Origin: Sarcocystis neurona
Lineage: Eukaryota > Apicomplexa > Conoidasida > Eucoccidiorida > Sarcocystidae
Assembly (NCBI GenBank): GCA_000727475.1
Contig: KL647310.1
Coordinates: 496,001 to 560,000, forward strand
DNA length: 64,000 nt
Direction of reading: 5' to 3'
A program made the translations under genes and the position numbers. Shown here one piece after another: positions 48,801 through 61,300 of the stretch. Within the stretch, counting starts at the first letter, position 1. The number at the start of each line of letters is the position of its first letter. The notes below the pieces were generated by a model. It ran no database searches, was not told where the DNA came from, and saw only the letters and a list, made by a program, of their open reading frames with translations.

Positions 48801-51800
48801 TTCTTCTCCAGCGATCCGCGCAGACCAGCGCCTCTGTGTGTGTGGTTCAAGTCTGCGTGAACATATGTAGATGTGTTGGTGTCTACTTCTGTATTGAGAC
48901 GTATAGGCCTGCCTGTTTTTGTGTGGGCCTCAGGAACAGACCTGTGTCTCTATGTGTGCATATATGTGTACGTGCGTGTGTATGTATGTATATTCGTGTG
49001 TGTGTACGTGTACGTGTGTGTATATCCATATATCTGCGCACAGACACAAACTCCCGTCCATACCTGCGTGTGGACTGCTAGACCTCGTGCGGTCTTCTGC
49101 TGCGTGGATGTGGATTTGTCCACATATAAATCTTTGTGTGGACCTCTATGGATGGCTGTACGTGTGTGTATGTCTGTGGAGAGGTCTGTGCCTCTTTTGC
49201 CGAAGCGCGTCTACGTGCATGTATCTTCCTGTCTGTAGCGTTCCGCGACTGCGTAGGCTCCACCATATGGACTCTGTCTCTACAGACAATATCTGCGTAG
49301 ACACACACGCGCGTATGTAGAAACATTCTGTCAGGAATATGAAAGTGCCGGATCTACACAAATGTACACACTTGCACTCATTGGTGTGTGCAAACGTATA
49401 CATATACCCACATATATATATATATGTGTGTGTGTATGTCTATATCTGTCAATATATGTATGTATATATATGGGTATATATGTATATACATATGTATATG
49501 TATATGTAAACGTGTATATATATATATGTGTGTATGCTTATGTGTGTATAGATCTATATCTGTAGATATACGTATATGAGGACATAGATATATCTATATG
49601 TGCATATAACAATGTATACGTATTTATACATATATGTATGCGTATGGAGGTACATACCTATATCTGTAAACATATGTGTGTATATATATGTATATATAGA
49701 GAATCTGTGTATATATATGTGTATATATATACAGCGTATGTGTATATATATGCGTATGCATATACCAGTGTAAATGTGTATGTATATATATGTACATATG
49801 CATATATGCGTATCTGTCCATATAAATGTGTGTGTATACCCTCAAGCGTATGTAGGGAGCAACGACGTCGAGACACACGTTCACGCGGCAGTTTCTGTAG
49901 AGAAGAATAAATCGAGGCGGCAACGCTTTCTCAATTTGCTTGCACACCTCGCCACGTCTCTGTAGCTTCTTGAACAGAGCGAGAGGTCGCGAATGACACA
50001 GCGAGAGCGACTGAGGCGGGGAAACGTATGCGGAGATCCTCCCTAGAACGAGAGAAAATGCTTCTGGGTGTCTGCTGCTGCTGCTGCTGGCCTGTTGCTG
50101 GCGCGTTTGTTGGCCCTTGGCCCTGTTGCTTCTCTACAGGCGATTATGAAGCAGGAGAAACTCGAGGTTGACAAGCAGCAGCTACTGCAGTTCGTCGAGG
50201 AGACGTTGATGAAGGTGAGACGAGGCGGCCGACGAAAGAAAGGGAAACTGCACACGAAGAAGCCGGGGGTACATGTGCAGACCAACAAAATACATACACA
50301 CACACACACACACACACCTGTGAAGACGTACGAATGTATATATGAATGGGTGTGGCCGCAAGACAGAAAAAGAGACAGAGAGTGGAAAGTGGAAAACGGA
50401 CAACGGCGGAATAGAGCGCTTGGCGCGTGCCAGCGTATGGCTGCAGTGGATGTGGACGGGTGGAAAGTCCGGAAGAGAGAACAACAGAGCAGGAGATTCA
50501 GAGATGGACAACAAGGAAGGGAAGGTATAAAGCTGGACGACTTCCGCCTCTCAGAGCGAACGTCCCTGCAAGTGAAGTGCTTCGAACAGGCAGCAGAGAC
50601 ACAAGGACTACCGTACGTGCATATATATAGGTAACCAGACAGCAGAAACACAGGGATTAGCGTATGTGTGTATATATATATATATATATGTATAGGTAGA
50701 TAGATATACGTCTGTATATTGATACGTATGCCTGTAACTGAGACAGAGGGGCAGAAGAAGGGTGTGCGGGTGGACCCAGAAAAAGCCACAGGGACACAGA
50801 CAGAGGAATACTGTCATGTGTGTTCTTCGACGGCAGTTTTGCTGCAGCGTAGGCGAGCAGCAGATTGTCCGGGCGGTCGTCTTTTGGACTCCCCCCAAAG
50901 CATCTCTTTTTTCCGCGCAGCATATGAGAGCCTCACCTATTCAGCAGCTTTCCAGCTTCCTCTTCTTCGCGCGGCATGTAGGAGCTTCACCGACTCGACG
51001 GCGCTACGGTTTCTTCTTCTTTTTCTTGTTCGACTTCCTCTCCTTGTTGCGTGTTACCGGCATGTGTACACGTGTGGCTGATACACGTAGGCGCATCTGT
51101 TTTCACCTACGGATTTGCTAGAGTGTCTCTATCCTTGTACACGCGTCAACCGGCCAAGTACAGACAGATCTACAGATGTTTCCACGGTTCGTCAGTCCCC
51201 CGTCTTGTGACACCAACGTCGCGTCAAAACACAACAAGTCCTGCGTGGAGACGTTGACAAATAGACCGGCTTATACAAACGTTTGTAGCTAAATTATATA
51301 TATGTATGGAGAACCACGTATACACATATGTATATATATGTATATTGTGACGTGTTGGCGCAGGCCGCAGACGCATAGAGTAGGAACAAATAAAAGGGCG
51401 TAACTGCATATTTTCACTTTGATACGTATATCTATATATATATGTGTATATATGTATATTACGTATTACTGTTTGAGACAAGCATAGCTATGTAATTCTT
51501 CCTCCTTAGACCCGAAGGCGAACAGCGTTGACTTGTCTTCTACTTCACGTGTCCACTTTTCTCTGCAGTAGAACTCCTTCCGCGTGGTTTGAAAAGTAGT
51601 TACCTCTTACGTCGCCGTGCACACGCCCACACCGGCAGGCTCTATTCTTTATGTGCGTATCTGTCTATGTACGTAGATACGTGTATAAATACATAAGTGT
51701 TATGGGTGCATACGTACATGTATGTGTTCCGATATATATATATATGGGAATAGGTATTTGCATATGTGTATATGTGTTAAGAGAGTCTTTCTGCTTCTTT

Positions 51801-54800
51801 CTGCCTTTATAAACTGCTGTAGCTTCTGTGCGACAACCTCGGTTTGTGTGTGTTCGTCCAAGTCCCGCCCGCACATCCCTGTATATAGACGCGACGTCCT
51901 TGCCTCTATCTGTATACATCCTTCTACCTCTGCATACATCTGTGTCCTACGTACTGAGTTTAAGAGACGTATGCACGTAGTAAAAGTCTCAGTCCGTCTG
52001 TCTCTCTGTTGAAATATATCTACGTGTCTATGTATGTGTAAAGACGTGTTACGGAAACTTTCCAGACACGTGCGTCTATGTGTAGTTATACATATATATA
52101 TATGTATATACGTGTAGTTATCCATATGTATAGATGTACATATACATGTGTTTAGCTGTAGAAAATATATCAAGCTGTAACTCCTCTATGTGCGTACATG
52201 TACGTCCTCCGTATATGTATATTCACACGTTTCCATACATATATATATGTGTCTTCAGGAAGGGGAACGCAGCACACTGTCTGCGTTGCGTAGTTCTCGT
52301 AGCTTTCCTTTCTTCTATGCTCGAACAAAGTTTTTCTCCGCATGTTCACAAGAAACCCGCAAACCGACAGACGTCCCTAGGTCAAGTGCACAGATATAAT
52401 ACAAATTTTTTCATGGAAATGCGCCTCCAGATGTACGCCTACTATAATTGTTGTTAACGCTTGAGAAATGTGTTTCCTTCCACACCTGCTGGCAGGTATG
52501 CAAGATAGAGACCTTCATACATATATATGTGTACACCGATACTTACATATATATATATATATATATCGAGATTTCTGCATGTATACGTATATGTGTGCAC
52601 ACCTATACATGAATGCCAATATACTATCCGTATATATCCATATATATATATGCATAGTAGATTTTTCTCTCTCTTTCTCTCTATAAATATATACATACAC
52701 ACGTAGACGCACAACTTCACACATCTCATTACGTGTGTACAGGTGCGTACGTGTGTATGTATGTGTACAACAGGAGGTGTGCCCGTCTCAGGCGATATAC
52801 ATATATATGTGTAAATACATTTGAGTTTAGGTCCAGAGGTCAATCTTACATACACAGACACGTCTCCTTGCATATGTCAATGACATCCTGAGAGAGCACG
52901 TGCGTGCATGCAAAGAGCATGCGAGGGAAGAAGAAAACGTCCACAGATGGTGACATGGAAGTCGCTCTCTTTTTATACATGTTCAGCTGCAAGGAGATAT
53001 ATGCACATATTTGTATTGTATGTGTATACGTGTCTATATATAGGTACGTTGTATATCCGTCGAAAAATATAGTGTATAGATGCGTATATACATATGTGTG
53101 TACATACATATATATATATAATCAAACGTGTGTACACACGGACGAATACGTGTAATTGAAAAGACGTGTGTAGAAATATAGGGAGGTTACGAGCGACTGA
53201 ATGGCCGTTCACGGATGTGCTCAACGTGAAGGGCGATGTATCTGTCCTTGTTGAGCGTCTAAGAAAATATGTCGTCAGATTAAATAGAAAGAATGAATCG
53301 CTTCCTTTACACGCGTGTATATATATATGTGTGTCTATGGCTATTTACCCGTACATGGATAATAAAGGAACCGCCAAACTACTTGTGCTCTAGTCTCTCT
53401 TTTAAAGCTGCAACAAAAAAAACTTACCCGCAGACGACGCAAATATATATATATATATTTGTATATAGCACCTGTACATATAATATGTATATATATGGTG
53501 CATATATATAGCGCGTGTATATGCGTATACATATATATAGTAAACATACGTATAGTACATACGTATACATAGAACCTGTGTATAGAGAATGTATATATAT
53601 ATATATATATGTAGTGCATAAATATAGTGCATATGTGTGTGTGTGTGTATATATATAAATATATTTATATATATATATATATATATGCACACACACATAT
53701 ATATATATAATGCCTGAATATAGTACGTGCATCTGTGTGTATATATATAAATATATGTACATATATATATATATATATACATGTATTACATATAGAAATA
53801 GTACATATATAGAGAGCATATATATATGTAATACGTGTATGCGTGTGTGTGTATATATATGTATAGTACAACACATATAGTACATCCGTATATACGTATA
53901 TATATTCATGTGTGTATAAGGTGAATATATACACATGTGCGTATGTGCGTAGGCTCCCTGTTGCACCGCCGTCGGACTGTGTGCTTGCGTTGTTACTTGT
54001 CTTTCTCTCTTCTTTATCTTCGATTTTCTTGTAGTACCCGAGTCAGGACCCAGACGTCGTGACAGAGCGGGCGCTGAACCTGATGGAGTCCCAGCTGGTG
54101 TACGACTTTGTTGCTGCGCATGCAAACATTACTTACTACATCGAAGAAAGACCGCTAGAAGCGACGGCTGTTCACCCGGGTAATCTGCTGTCCTGCGTCC
54201 TGCACTGTTTCTGTTTCTCTTTTTGTCTCTTGGGACGACGCACTGCTTCTCTTCTTCGGCGGGGCTGAGTAGCGTAACACGTCTAAAGAGGGTGGTCGAG
54301 AACGAGAGAAAGACAAAAAAAGGACGTTGCCGAATAGGTACAGGTGAAGGACGTACGCGTGGCTGTAGCATACACGTGTCCCTCTCTCTGCGTACAGGTG
54401 TGTGGGCGCAAGGTAATGCATTAGCATCGCGCAGCAGCATCGCGTAGCACATAAATGTGAACACGCGGATACGTGCGTGTATTTCGGTGTACAGGGGAAG
54501 GTGGTACACGCCTGTCTCTGTATACGTTGTTGCAGCGGCCGCACAAGAATGCGTATCTGCCAGGTCCTCTTTTCCTTAGTCCTACAACTGCTTTACGCTT
54601 CGCAGGAGAGCGGTGAAAAGGCACAATTTAACTGTTCACGCCCAAGAGGATGCACGTGTGATGCGAAAGACATAGGTGTCTCGGAAGGGCCGCAGAAGCC
54701 AGCGGTTCCTGAAGTTCGTTTTCTTCTCTTCTTCCCCCGCAGCTCAGCCTTCTGCTGGTTCTCTTCTTCTTCGTCGGCTGCCAGCAGAAAAGGCGATTCA

Positions 54801-55952
54801 CGGGTGTATATGTGCGTGCGTGTGTTTGTATGGGTATATGTGTGGATATGTGTGTCTGTGTTGCCACCCATCTATACACACACCTGCACCCGCTGCATAA
54901 TTTTATCTGTGCAAAAATGTAGGTGCAGAGACAGCTACTGGCCCGGATATACGAAAGCCGAAATACTTCCACACTCGTGTGTGCCAGTGCCTCTGCGCAG
55001 GTGTGCATCTATATATACATGCCTTCACGCACTACCTGAGTGGGTGCACCAGCGTCTTGCTTTGGGCAGCCACCACAGGTATATGTGTAGGTTCACACAC
55101 GTCTGTGAATGTATATGTGTGTAAATGCTTACACAGATGCATTTCACAAGTACAGTTAGCTAAAACATCAATCCGGCTGCGTCGTGAGAATAGTGCTGAG
55201 GAAGGTGGCGCGCCAGTTCTGACAGACATCCCGAGACGCCAGAGTACGGCCACTCCTATAGGGACAAGCAGATACGTGTGTGGTGGCAAGCGCGCACAGG
55301 CACCTACGCGCCTGACCTGCGGCACACGGTGCTGCGGTAGCCCCACAGACGAGCTGACGGCGGGTGGGCACACGGACCATCATCTTTTTCTGTTTGTATA
55401 GAAGGGATCACGCATTCCTCTCTGCATTTTTGCGTGTACTTCTAGACGTACACAAATACAAGAGCATCACTTTCAATATTGGGGGTATCTGTGTCTAAGT
55501 CCCCTGACCCACCGTGCAGCAGCACGTGCGGAGAAATAGAAAAGGTGTGGGTTTGTGTTGTCGATTGGTGTACTCGTGTATGTGTGTAGTTGCTATAAAC
55601 GCACATCCGCGTCTCTCACATTATGTATAGACCCAGAAGGGAATACATGTATTGTATCCCTTCTGAGAGAGTATAAGAACACAGCAGTGAGCGTGTCACC
55701 ATTATGCGTGCAGCGTACTGACGTATAGAAAACAATATGTAAGAGTGGTTGGGTGTACACACATGTGTGTGCACCTGTACAGGCGCGGAGGGCGACTTAT
55801 CGTACGGCTTGAAAGCGTACCCCCCGGGTGCAGACATTGAGAGATACAAAACAAAAGAGAAAGAGCTGCTGGATGAAAACCGAAAACTCCACGAACTAAG
55901 TTCCAAATTCTACATTGATCAAGACAAATATAAGCGGCCTCCCATGCTGTAG
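24707..55952 (+). CDS. tig: Trigger factor (ribosome-associated chaperone and peptidyl-prolyl isomerase), probably apicoplast-targeted
   Basis: Trigger factor binds bacterial-type ribosomes at the exit tunnel and helps nascent chains fold; in an apicomplexan the expected site is the apicoplast (inference). Exons: 24707-26081, 30099-30346, 33194-33406, 33919-34029, 35131-35274, 39191-39291, 43368-43837, 45542-45697, 47244-47413, 50140-50214, 54035-54179, 55783-55952. All eleven junctions are GT-AG and phase-consistent, giving about 1125 residues against about 430 in bacteria. Residues 1-458 form a Ser/Pro/Ala-rich leader with a hydrophobic stretch at 53-66. Residues about 505-649 match the ribosome-binding domain ([26 protein letters not shown]). 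Residues 650-887 are the PPIase domain ([20 protein letters not shown]) with a low-complexity insert. Residues 888-1125 are the helical C-terminal domain. Exon 1 and its junction to exon 2 are the least certain part: an alternative reading frame at 27842-30346 runs directly into exon 2, and a signal-like leader also occurs at 23527. Confidence 0.88.
26082..30098 (+). other. Trigger factor intron 1 (putative), with CAG-rich then CTG-rich blocks
   Basis: Starts at AAAT|GTAAGA and ends at GTGGACAG, joining exon 1 phase 1 to exon 2. It includes TA microsatellites, a CAG-dominated stretch from about 28100 to 29720 and a CTG-dominated stretch from about 29800 to 30086. One plus frame (27842-30397) is open throughout and enters exon 2 in frame, so an alternative transcript could read it as a Ser/Ala/Arg-rich region. 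Confidence 0.45.
28100..30086. repeat. Opposed CAG-rich and CTG-rich tracts
   Basis: About 1.6 kb of interrupted CAG triplets is followed within 80 bp by about 290 bp of interrupted CTG triplets on the same strand. A transcript could pair the CUG part with the CAG part. Confidence 0.75.
30347..33193 (+). other. Trigger factor intron 2
   Basis: Runs from AAA|GTTAGC to TTCCTTGCAG. It contains a CT-rich block (30650-30890), TA/TATG microsatellites (about 31310-31530 and 32880-32960) and a 24-bp repeat next to the 3' end. No conserved coding sequence is seen. Confidence 0.75.
33041..33155. repeat. Repeat of about 24 bp, five copies, centred on GCATGC
   Basis: Copies of CTGCCGCATGC followed by a short T-rich run occur at 22-27 bp spacing, with GCATGC (or GCGTGC) at 33047, 33071, 33095, 33122 and 33144. 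It ends about 40 bp before the acceptor of trigger factor exon 3. Confidence 0.8.
34370..34720. repeat. Dispersed GTAATCTACACAC element among TA runs
   Basis: Four related copies near 34404, 34481, 34624 and 34706 share TGATCTAC or TAATCTAC, then a CACTC-like block; the first three continue into a variant of CAATATATG. They lie in trigger factor intron 4. Confidence 0.55.
35275..39190 (+). other. Trigger factor intron 5
   Basis: Bounded by GAG|GTGAGG and GTGCGTGCAG. It contains a TA/ATAC microsatellite (35570-35990), a CA-rich minisatellite (37090-37505) and an Ala/Glu- or Gln-coding stretch at about 38940-39120. That last stretch has an open frame (repeats of NGEPAAA) and could be an extra exon, but the flanking exons join in phase without it. 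Confidence 0.65.
37085..37505. repeat. CA-rich minisatellite with 20-30 bp higher-order units
   Basis: CA runs are punctuated first by GAGACACAGCTA and later by GAGATTCAGATA at roughly regular spacing, so the array changes unit type along its length. Confidence 0.8.
39292..43367 (+). other. Trigger factor intron 6
   Basis: Bounded by GACTG|GTAACC and GCATGCAG. The 5' half is CT-rich with recurrent GTGTCTGTACACC motifs, followed by a 19-bp minisatellite and TA microsatellites. No conserved exon is seen. Confidence 0.75.
41460..41930. repeat. 19-bp minisatellite, about 24 degenerate copies
   Basis: Unit close to GTGTATGTTCACCTCTGGA. As 19 is not a multiple of three, three units make a 57-bp period whose translation repeats every 19 residues ([19 protein letters not shown]). 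Frames stay open on both strands. The array lies inside trigger factor intron 6. Confidence 0.88.
43838..45541 (+). other. Trigger factor intron 7, ending in a long CTG tract
   Basis: Runs from GACG|GTCAGT to CTGCTGCTGCAG. From about 44620 to 45540 it is dominated by CTG/TGC triplets that directly form the pyrimidine-bearing end of the 3' splice site. Confidence 0.78.
45698..47243 (+). other. Trigger factor intron 8, GATA then CTG tract
   Basis: Runs from CCCCAG|GTATGA to GTGTTGCAG. It holds a GATA-type microsatellite (about 45770-46160) and, from about 46400, interrupted CTG triplets up to the acceptor of exon 9. Confidence 0.78.
45770..46160. repeat. GATA tetranucleotide microsatellite
   Basis: Runs of AGATAGAT interrupted by TACA and TATA segments, most regular at 45985-46020 and 46065-46085 and again near 46128-46150. 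Confidence 0.85.
47414..50139 (+). other. Trigger factor intron 9
   Basis: Runs from ATCAAA|GTACTG to TTCTCTACAG. It carries TACG/TATG repeats (about 48240-48380) and a long TATATG microsatellite (about 49390-49830). No conserved coding sequence is seen. Confidence 0.72.
50215..54034 (+). other. Trigger factor intron 10
   Basis: Runs from ATGAAG|GTGAGA to TTTTCTTGTAG. Mostly TA-, TATG- and CA-rich, with the longest TA block at about 53430-53900. I find no exon between exons 10 and 11, and the protein reads continuously across the junction. Confidence 0.72.
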
Positions 55953-58300
55953 AGCATCGATACGCGCGCGGACGTAGAAATAGAAGCAGGCGCCTATCTG
56001 TGCAGTGCGCTCCTCGGCGTACACGTGTACACACGTATGTTTGTATAAGTGTTTAGGGCCTGTGTGTGTTGTGTGGAAGCGGCGGCCGTCTTCAGGGCTT
56101 CAGAAGACCACTCCAACACCCACAGGTACTCGTGTATTTCCCTCAGGACGCTGGGATGTAGAAGCGACGTCTAGCACTTTAGTCGGCTGTGTGCAAACCC
56201 ATATACGTGTGTATGACCAGGCTGTTCATTCGCCCCACTGCCGGCTTCCGGCTTTCCATTCTGTAGATAGACGCGCATGCAGCTTTCCATGGACGTTGTA
56301 CCACAGACGTCCGATCCTCAAGGATATGCACATAGGCCCACCTAATTAGGACGTCGGTCTCTACAGCCGTGTTCCAAGAAATCTTCGTTCCCATGTACTA
56401 TTCGATACGAAAGATTACGGGAGTTGTTGTGGAAAAGCGGTCTACAGGGCTCTTACCTAGGTCTGCAGAGATAGACATATCTCGACGTACGACGCCCGGT
56501 ACTCCACACAATGGCGGCCTCCGTGCTGCAAAACACCCGCGTGGCCTGCGAAGGTTTTGCTGCGTCTAGGCGGCGTGTCACTCACCGACGTGTGAACATA
56601 AACGTCTACGTATATGTATGTAAGAACCTAAATAGACACGGACATCTGCGTCCAATACAGAAAGACAAATGCCTATATGCGAGGTGTACGTACGTATATA
56701 TGTATATACATATACATATATATATATATATAGGTAGATAGATCGATAGGTATAGATACAGATGTAGATGTGCTACTGCACACGTGTGCGCCCGGAGTGT
56801 GGGTCGGCGGCTTCTTGCGGTCTGGGGTCTTTCTACACGTACGTGGGAGCATTCAACTGCAGGTATTTCCGAGGGTATTCGCCACTGCTACGGCGCCCAA
56901 GCATGAGCAAGAGGAGGTCACGTAGACGTAGAGAGCGATGCATCGTGTAAACACTGTGATGGGTAGATGTTTTCACGTGGAGGAGCAAAGGATATGCCGA
57001 ATCAAATAATTCCTCCCTTTGAAAAAGCAAAACCTGCGCTTTACAAGTGTCGAAGTTCAAAGCAATCGCGTTCTCTCCGTCAGTAAAAATACGAGTAACG
57101 TTTGTGTCGCCTTTCGGGTAAGAACTGCTTCATGTGTAATGTACCTCAAAAAGTTATAATTCCGAAAAAGAGTTTTCCGAGTTCTGTTGTACGTAGGTAG
57201 CGTAAAGGTGGCACTACACCTGCGTTCGTCGGTGGTCCTTTGAAATTCTCACCCACATACAAAGTGGCGACCTGACTGCACTACATATTAAAAAAGTGGC
57301 TTTCCCGTCTGCTTTCATGCGGTGATATGTTCGTGTTGCTTTTTGGAAGGGAGGCGGCTTCTCAGCCTTATAAGAAGTAATGGTGTACGTAGAGAGAGAC
57401 TCTCTCTGCTAAGAATACGATAAGAAGCAATAACTGCGCATTAAATCCTGGAGCGGGGCATGTAGGTATTGTCACACTGACCGAAAATCCGCCGCGAACA
57501 CGTGAAAAGTTGCGATGTTCGGTGGACTTGACTTCGCACACACGTCGGAAGGAGCCCCTGTAGCGTGCGCAAGTCCATACAAAAGTCTTCTCATACACAG
57601 TCAACGCAACCCCTCTTGCGCACCAATTCGGGACGAAATTGCCTGTGCTCCCACACTAAATGTAGCGATGTTTGTCTGGCAAACTTCGTATAGAAATGAC
57701 GTCGCACCTGCGACTCAGGAACTGTTCAGATATTTTTACACAGTAGACGCGTCTTCGCCGTGCGACCGAATATGCAGTTGTTTGAGCGCAGCCGCTTATG
57801 CTGTCCACATAGATATGAATGTATGCATGTATGTGTGCAGCTGTGTGTCAGGTGTCTTCGCTTTCTTCCCAGGCGTGTACATGCGTAGTGGGCAACATGT
57901 CTTGCTTCTGGATTCTGGACGGTATTCAAAAAGGCGTCACAAATGATTTTTCGTCATCCTTCAGAAACATTGCTGCGTAAAGGAGAGGACGCGCTCTCTT
58001 GTGGTGGACGTCGATTACCCCCACATACTACATACACGTTTATATACCGCTTGTATGTGCAGACACAGGGAAACATCTGTGCGTGGACAGGTCCTAGTCG
58101 CTTGAATTCTGTGTTAAGTGGTCCAATCTTCACGAACAGCGCCTGTGACCAAGAGCTGAGCACGCGTTTTATTCTAGACTGTTTAAAATAAAGTGCATAG
58201 TGTCAGTCACATGTACGTGGGCATGTATTTGCGCGAATATATTCGCACTCCGCCCAGCTATTCACGACTGGAGAAGCTTTTGGCAAGGCGCGCAGATCGG
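55953..58300. other. Convergent intergenic region
   Basis: Lies between the stop codons of trigger factor (plus) and homoserine kinase (minus) and should hold both 3' UTRs. It has a short TA/GATA stretch near 56695-56765. No gene is recognised; the longest open frame, near 57515-57946 on the plus strand, shows no family features. Confidence 0.55.
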
Positions 58301-61300
58301 TCACCCATCCCACCTGTGGCCAGCAGCCGCATCAAATTCCACGATATGCGCTCCTCTATCTGAAGCTTCAGTCACCAATACCCTGCCCGTCTTCTTGATT
58401 TGTTCAGCCGCTACCTTCATTGCAGACGCCACCCCTTCTGCCCTGTTCGCCATGCAGAAGGCCACTATTGAAGGGCCGGCACCGCTCAAGGCAGTCCCTA
58501 AGGCCCCTACACACAGCAGGAAAGCATTCTGAGTAGAACTTGAATCGCCAGCCATTAGTCTCCTGTGGCCGTCTCAAAAGGCGAGCCCAGGCGGCGAGGT
58601 TGCCCACTAGTAGTAATAGTAGCAGTAGTAATAATAGTAGTAGCGTTTGTGGTTTAAGGAGTCGCCGTAGTGATACTAGTGGTAGTAATAGTAATAGTAG
58701 TAGTATCAGTAGCAGGGCTATTAATTGTATTTGCGGTATTAGTAGTAGTAGTAGTAGAAGTGGTAGTAGTAGTAGTAGTAGTAGCAGTAGTAGTAGTAGT
58801 AGCAGTAGTAGTAGTAGTAGTGGCAGGAGCGGTTTAGGGTAGCACAACTACTGTAACTGATAGCAGCAATGGGGATTTCAGGACAAAGCAGAAACTTCCG
58901 TTACTGGCACTTGTGGAACACTACGTTCTGATATGTACAACGCACGAACGCTCACCGGCTTTGTTGGCCGAAGCGATAAGAGGCTCAAGGTGCGGATTCA
59001 GAGCACGTCTGTACGGCTGATGCAACTTGTCGTTCATGGCCTCTTGCAACAGAGGAAGGAGAACAGCCTCAACAGCCTTGGAAGTAGCATCTTCAACGGC
59101 ACACCTTTTATCAGCAGCAACAGGAGAAATGCAGCAGCAATTCCGTATTCTGACAGCATCTGGTAGGCTGCATTCCATTGAAGTCGAAGCAGGAACTACA
59201 CGGGTGGTGCGGGAAGCGATCCCGCCTGCGGTGGCAGTGGCAGCAGCTGCGGCTGCAGAAGCCGTCAAACAATGTATAAACAAAGCTGAGCGGGCGACGT
59301 TGTGAATCGCATCTTCGAGTCGAACTTTGCGAGGCAATGCCCCACGTGCCTTGGCGTTTAGCGTGTTCGCGTAGGTCCGAAGGTAAAGCAGAAGCGATAT
59401 CAGCACAAGGACAGGCAGTCACAAAGTTCACACCATGATGTTCGACGTCGTAGATTGTAACTTGCCGCATCGACCTCTCACAGTCGAGCACGACCACCAG
59501 GCAGGCTTCTTCGTGGCCCGCTTCTGCGAGTGGTAGCGTCACTGTACCCCTGCCTTTGTACCGTGCGGAATGCTCCTACCGAAATGCACTGCTGCTTTAG
59601 GACGTGTGGCGTTAGCACTACGGACTCTACCTCCGACTCTGTCTCAGACCATTCTACATTTGAAGCTTCCAACACGCCTTCAGGCGGCATTTTCAACAAT
59701 TAGCATTCTGAAATCTCTCGTACAAATAGCAGTAGTCACCCTCACGACTATTTCCACTAGTACAGTTAATGCGGCAACTAGTACTGCTACTCCCAACGCC
59801 ACCTCTAACTGGTAATGAGATACGCCTCCTTCTGCCAGGACTACTGTTGGTCCTGCTAGAAAGGCAAAACTACCACTGCCATCAACTAACCCGACTGTCT
59901 ATGGCGGCACTGGTTTCACTGCGAATCTCATGCTGTCTAGATGTGCAGGTGCGCCTGCATCTGGTCTTAGCGCCTGCTCTACATATTCTGCCGTAGTTGC
60001 CACGAGCATTGAAATTCCGGCTACAAAAACAGCTACGGCGACAAGTGCCAATACCACTCGTATCTGAAGGAAAATTTCGTTTCCAATTACCATAACCAGT
60101 ATGTCTCGTACGATGATGAGTAGGTACGACCACTCTGACGCATCGATGGTTGTGTGCTGAAGCAACTGTCTACACTCCACTTTCTTCATCGTTATCTCTC
60201 TGTGCGTCGTTGCATATCGCCTACTATGCAGCGCTCTTCTTTTAGCAGAAGTGCTCTGCGTCTTTGCGGACAGGTGGGAACGCCTACCCAAGCAGCTCCG
60301 CCATAATTTTCGAGGTCGCAAAGGGTATCCCTTTCCCAAGGAGATGAAATTCTTTCTTATCAATGAGTGATTGGCTAACGCAGCACTTGAAAACAAGTGA
60401 GATAGTCTATATTTCACTAGAAGCAGCACGCGCTGTGAGATCCCACGGCACCTTCGCAAACGGAGGTGTACATAATTAGCTCTGTTGCTCGACACAGAGT
60501 TCTGCACGAATAAGGTTATATCTTTCCCCCATTTTTCAAGTTTGCGCATATTGTATCGTGTTCCCCTGTAGATATTGCCTTTGACGTAGACAGATAGGAA
60601 TACTTTTGAAAACGCCGCAGGCACACAAAAAAATATGCATCACTTTCATCGTTGGCATACCTTTGACATGTGTTCTGCCTACCGTTTTTGTGAGCAGCCG
60701 GTCTGTAGGAACGAAGAGAACCAGTTTAAGGTTTTGCGGGATCTCGATCTCTTTGACTATCCATTTCTTCACAAGAGCACGACTGTCCCTATCACTGCGT
60801 TTTTCTGATCCGTTTTGTCGCGTCGAAGTCCCATTGAATCCCACTGAAGCCAAGTGAACAGGCTTTGCCTGCTGTGTGGACTCTGGCTGCTTACCCGGTC
60901 GAGACGGAGACGAGGTAGAAGACTCTGTGCGGCGCAGCTCATGTGTCTCCGTACCCCTGGCACAAAGACCATCAGCGCTTGGCTCGTCTGGTTGAGGCTT
61001 TTTACTAGGGTCTCCAGTAAGCGTGCTCCGTTTCACTTCTCTCTCCTTGGTTGAAGTCGAAACATCATCTAAGTGTGTAGCGCGCACATTCAAGCTGGCA
61101 CGCTTTTTCGCTCGTACGACTCCGAAGTGCTCGTCTGGAGTGCAGTGACACGCCAGAGTCAGACGAAGGCCTCCATATAGGGCGGGACCTGCGTTGTCTG
61201 CGTGCCCCTGAAAGTCATGTACCAGGATTCGACATGCAGAGTGCAGACTGACACAACCATCTTGGTGCTTCCACGGAAGTTGGAATGGAAACATCGCGTG

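Larger units (their letters stand above)
45542..55952 (+). other. tig: Trigger factor C-terminal helical domain (exons 8-12)
   Basis: Exon 8 ([20 protein letters not shown]) matches the start of the bacterial C-domain after L-D-D/E-F-A. Exon 9 ([20 protein letters not shown]) matches the P-E-S/D-L-V-E helix and the long arm with [20 protein letters not shown]. Exon 10 is only 25 codons ([20 protein letters not shown]). Exon 11 begins [20 protein letters not shown] and matches the last bacterial helices. Exon 12 adds a charged tail ending KYKRPPML and the stop at 55950-55952. Acceptors of exons 8 and 9 sit directly behind long CTG tracts. All junction phases agree. Confidence 0.84.

Noticed and set aside
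59899..60624. Minus-strand open frame of 241 codons between homoserine kinase exons 3 and 4
   Set aside because: Falls in intron 3. The kinase motifs read continuously across the junction ACG|GTAGGC to CCAAG|GCA without it.
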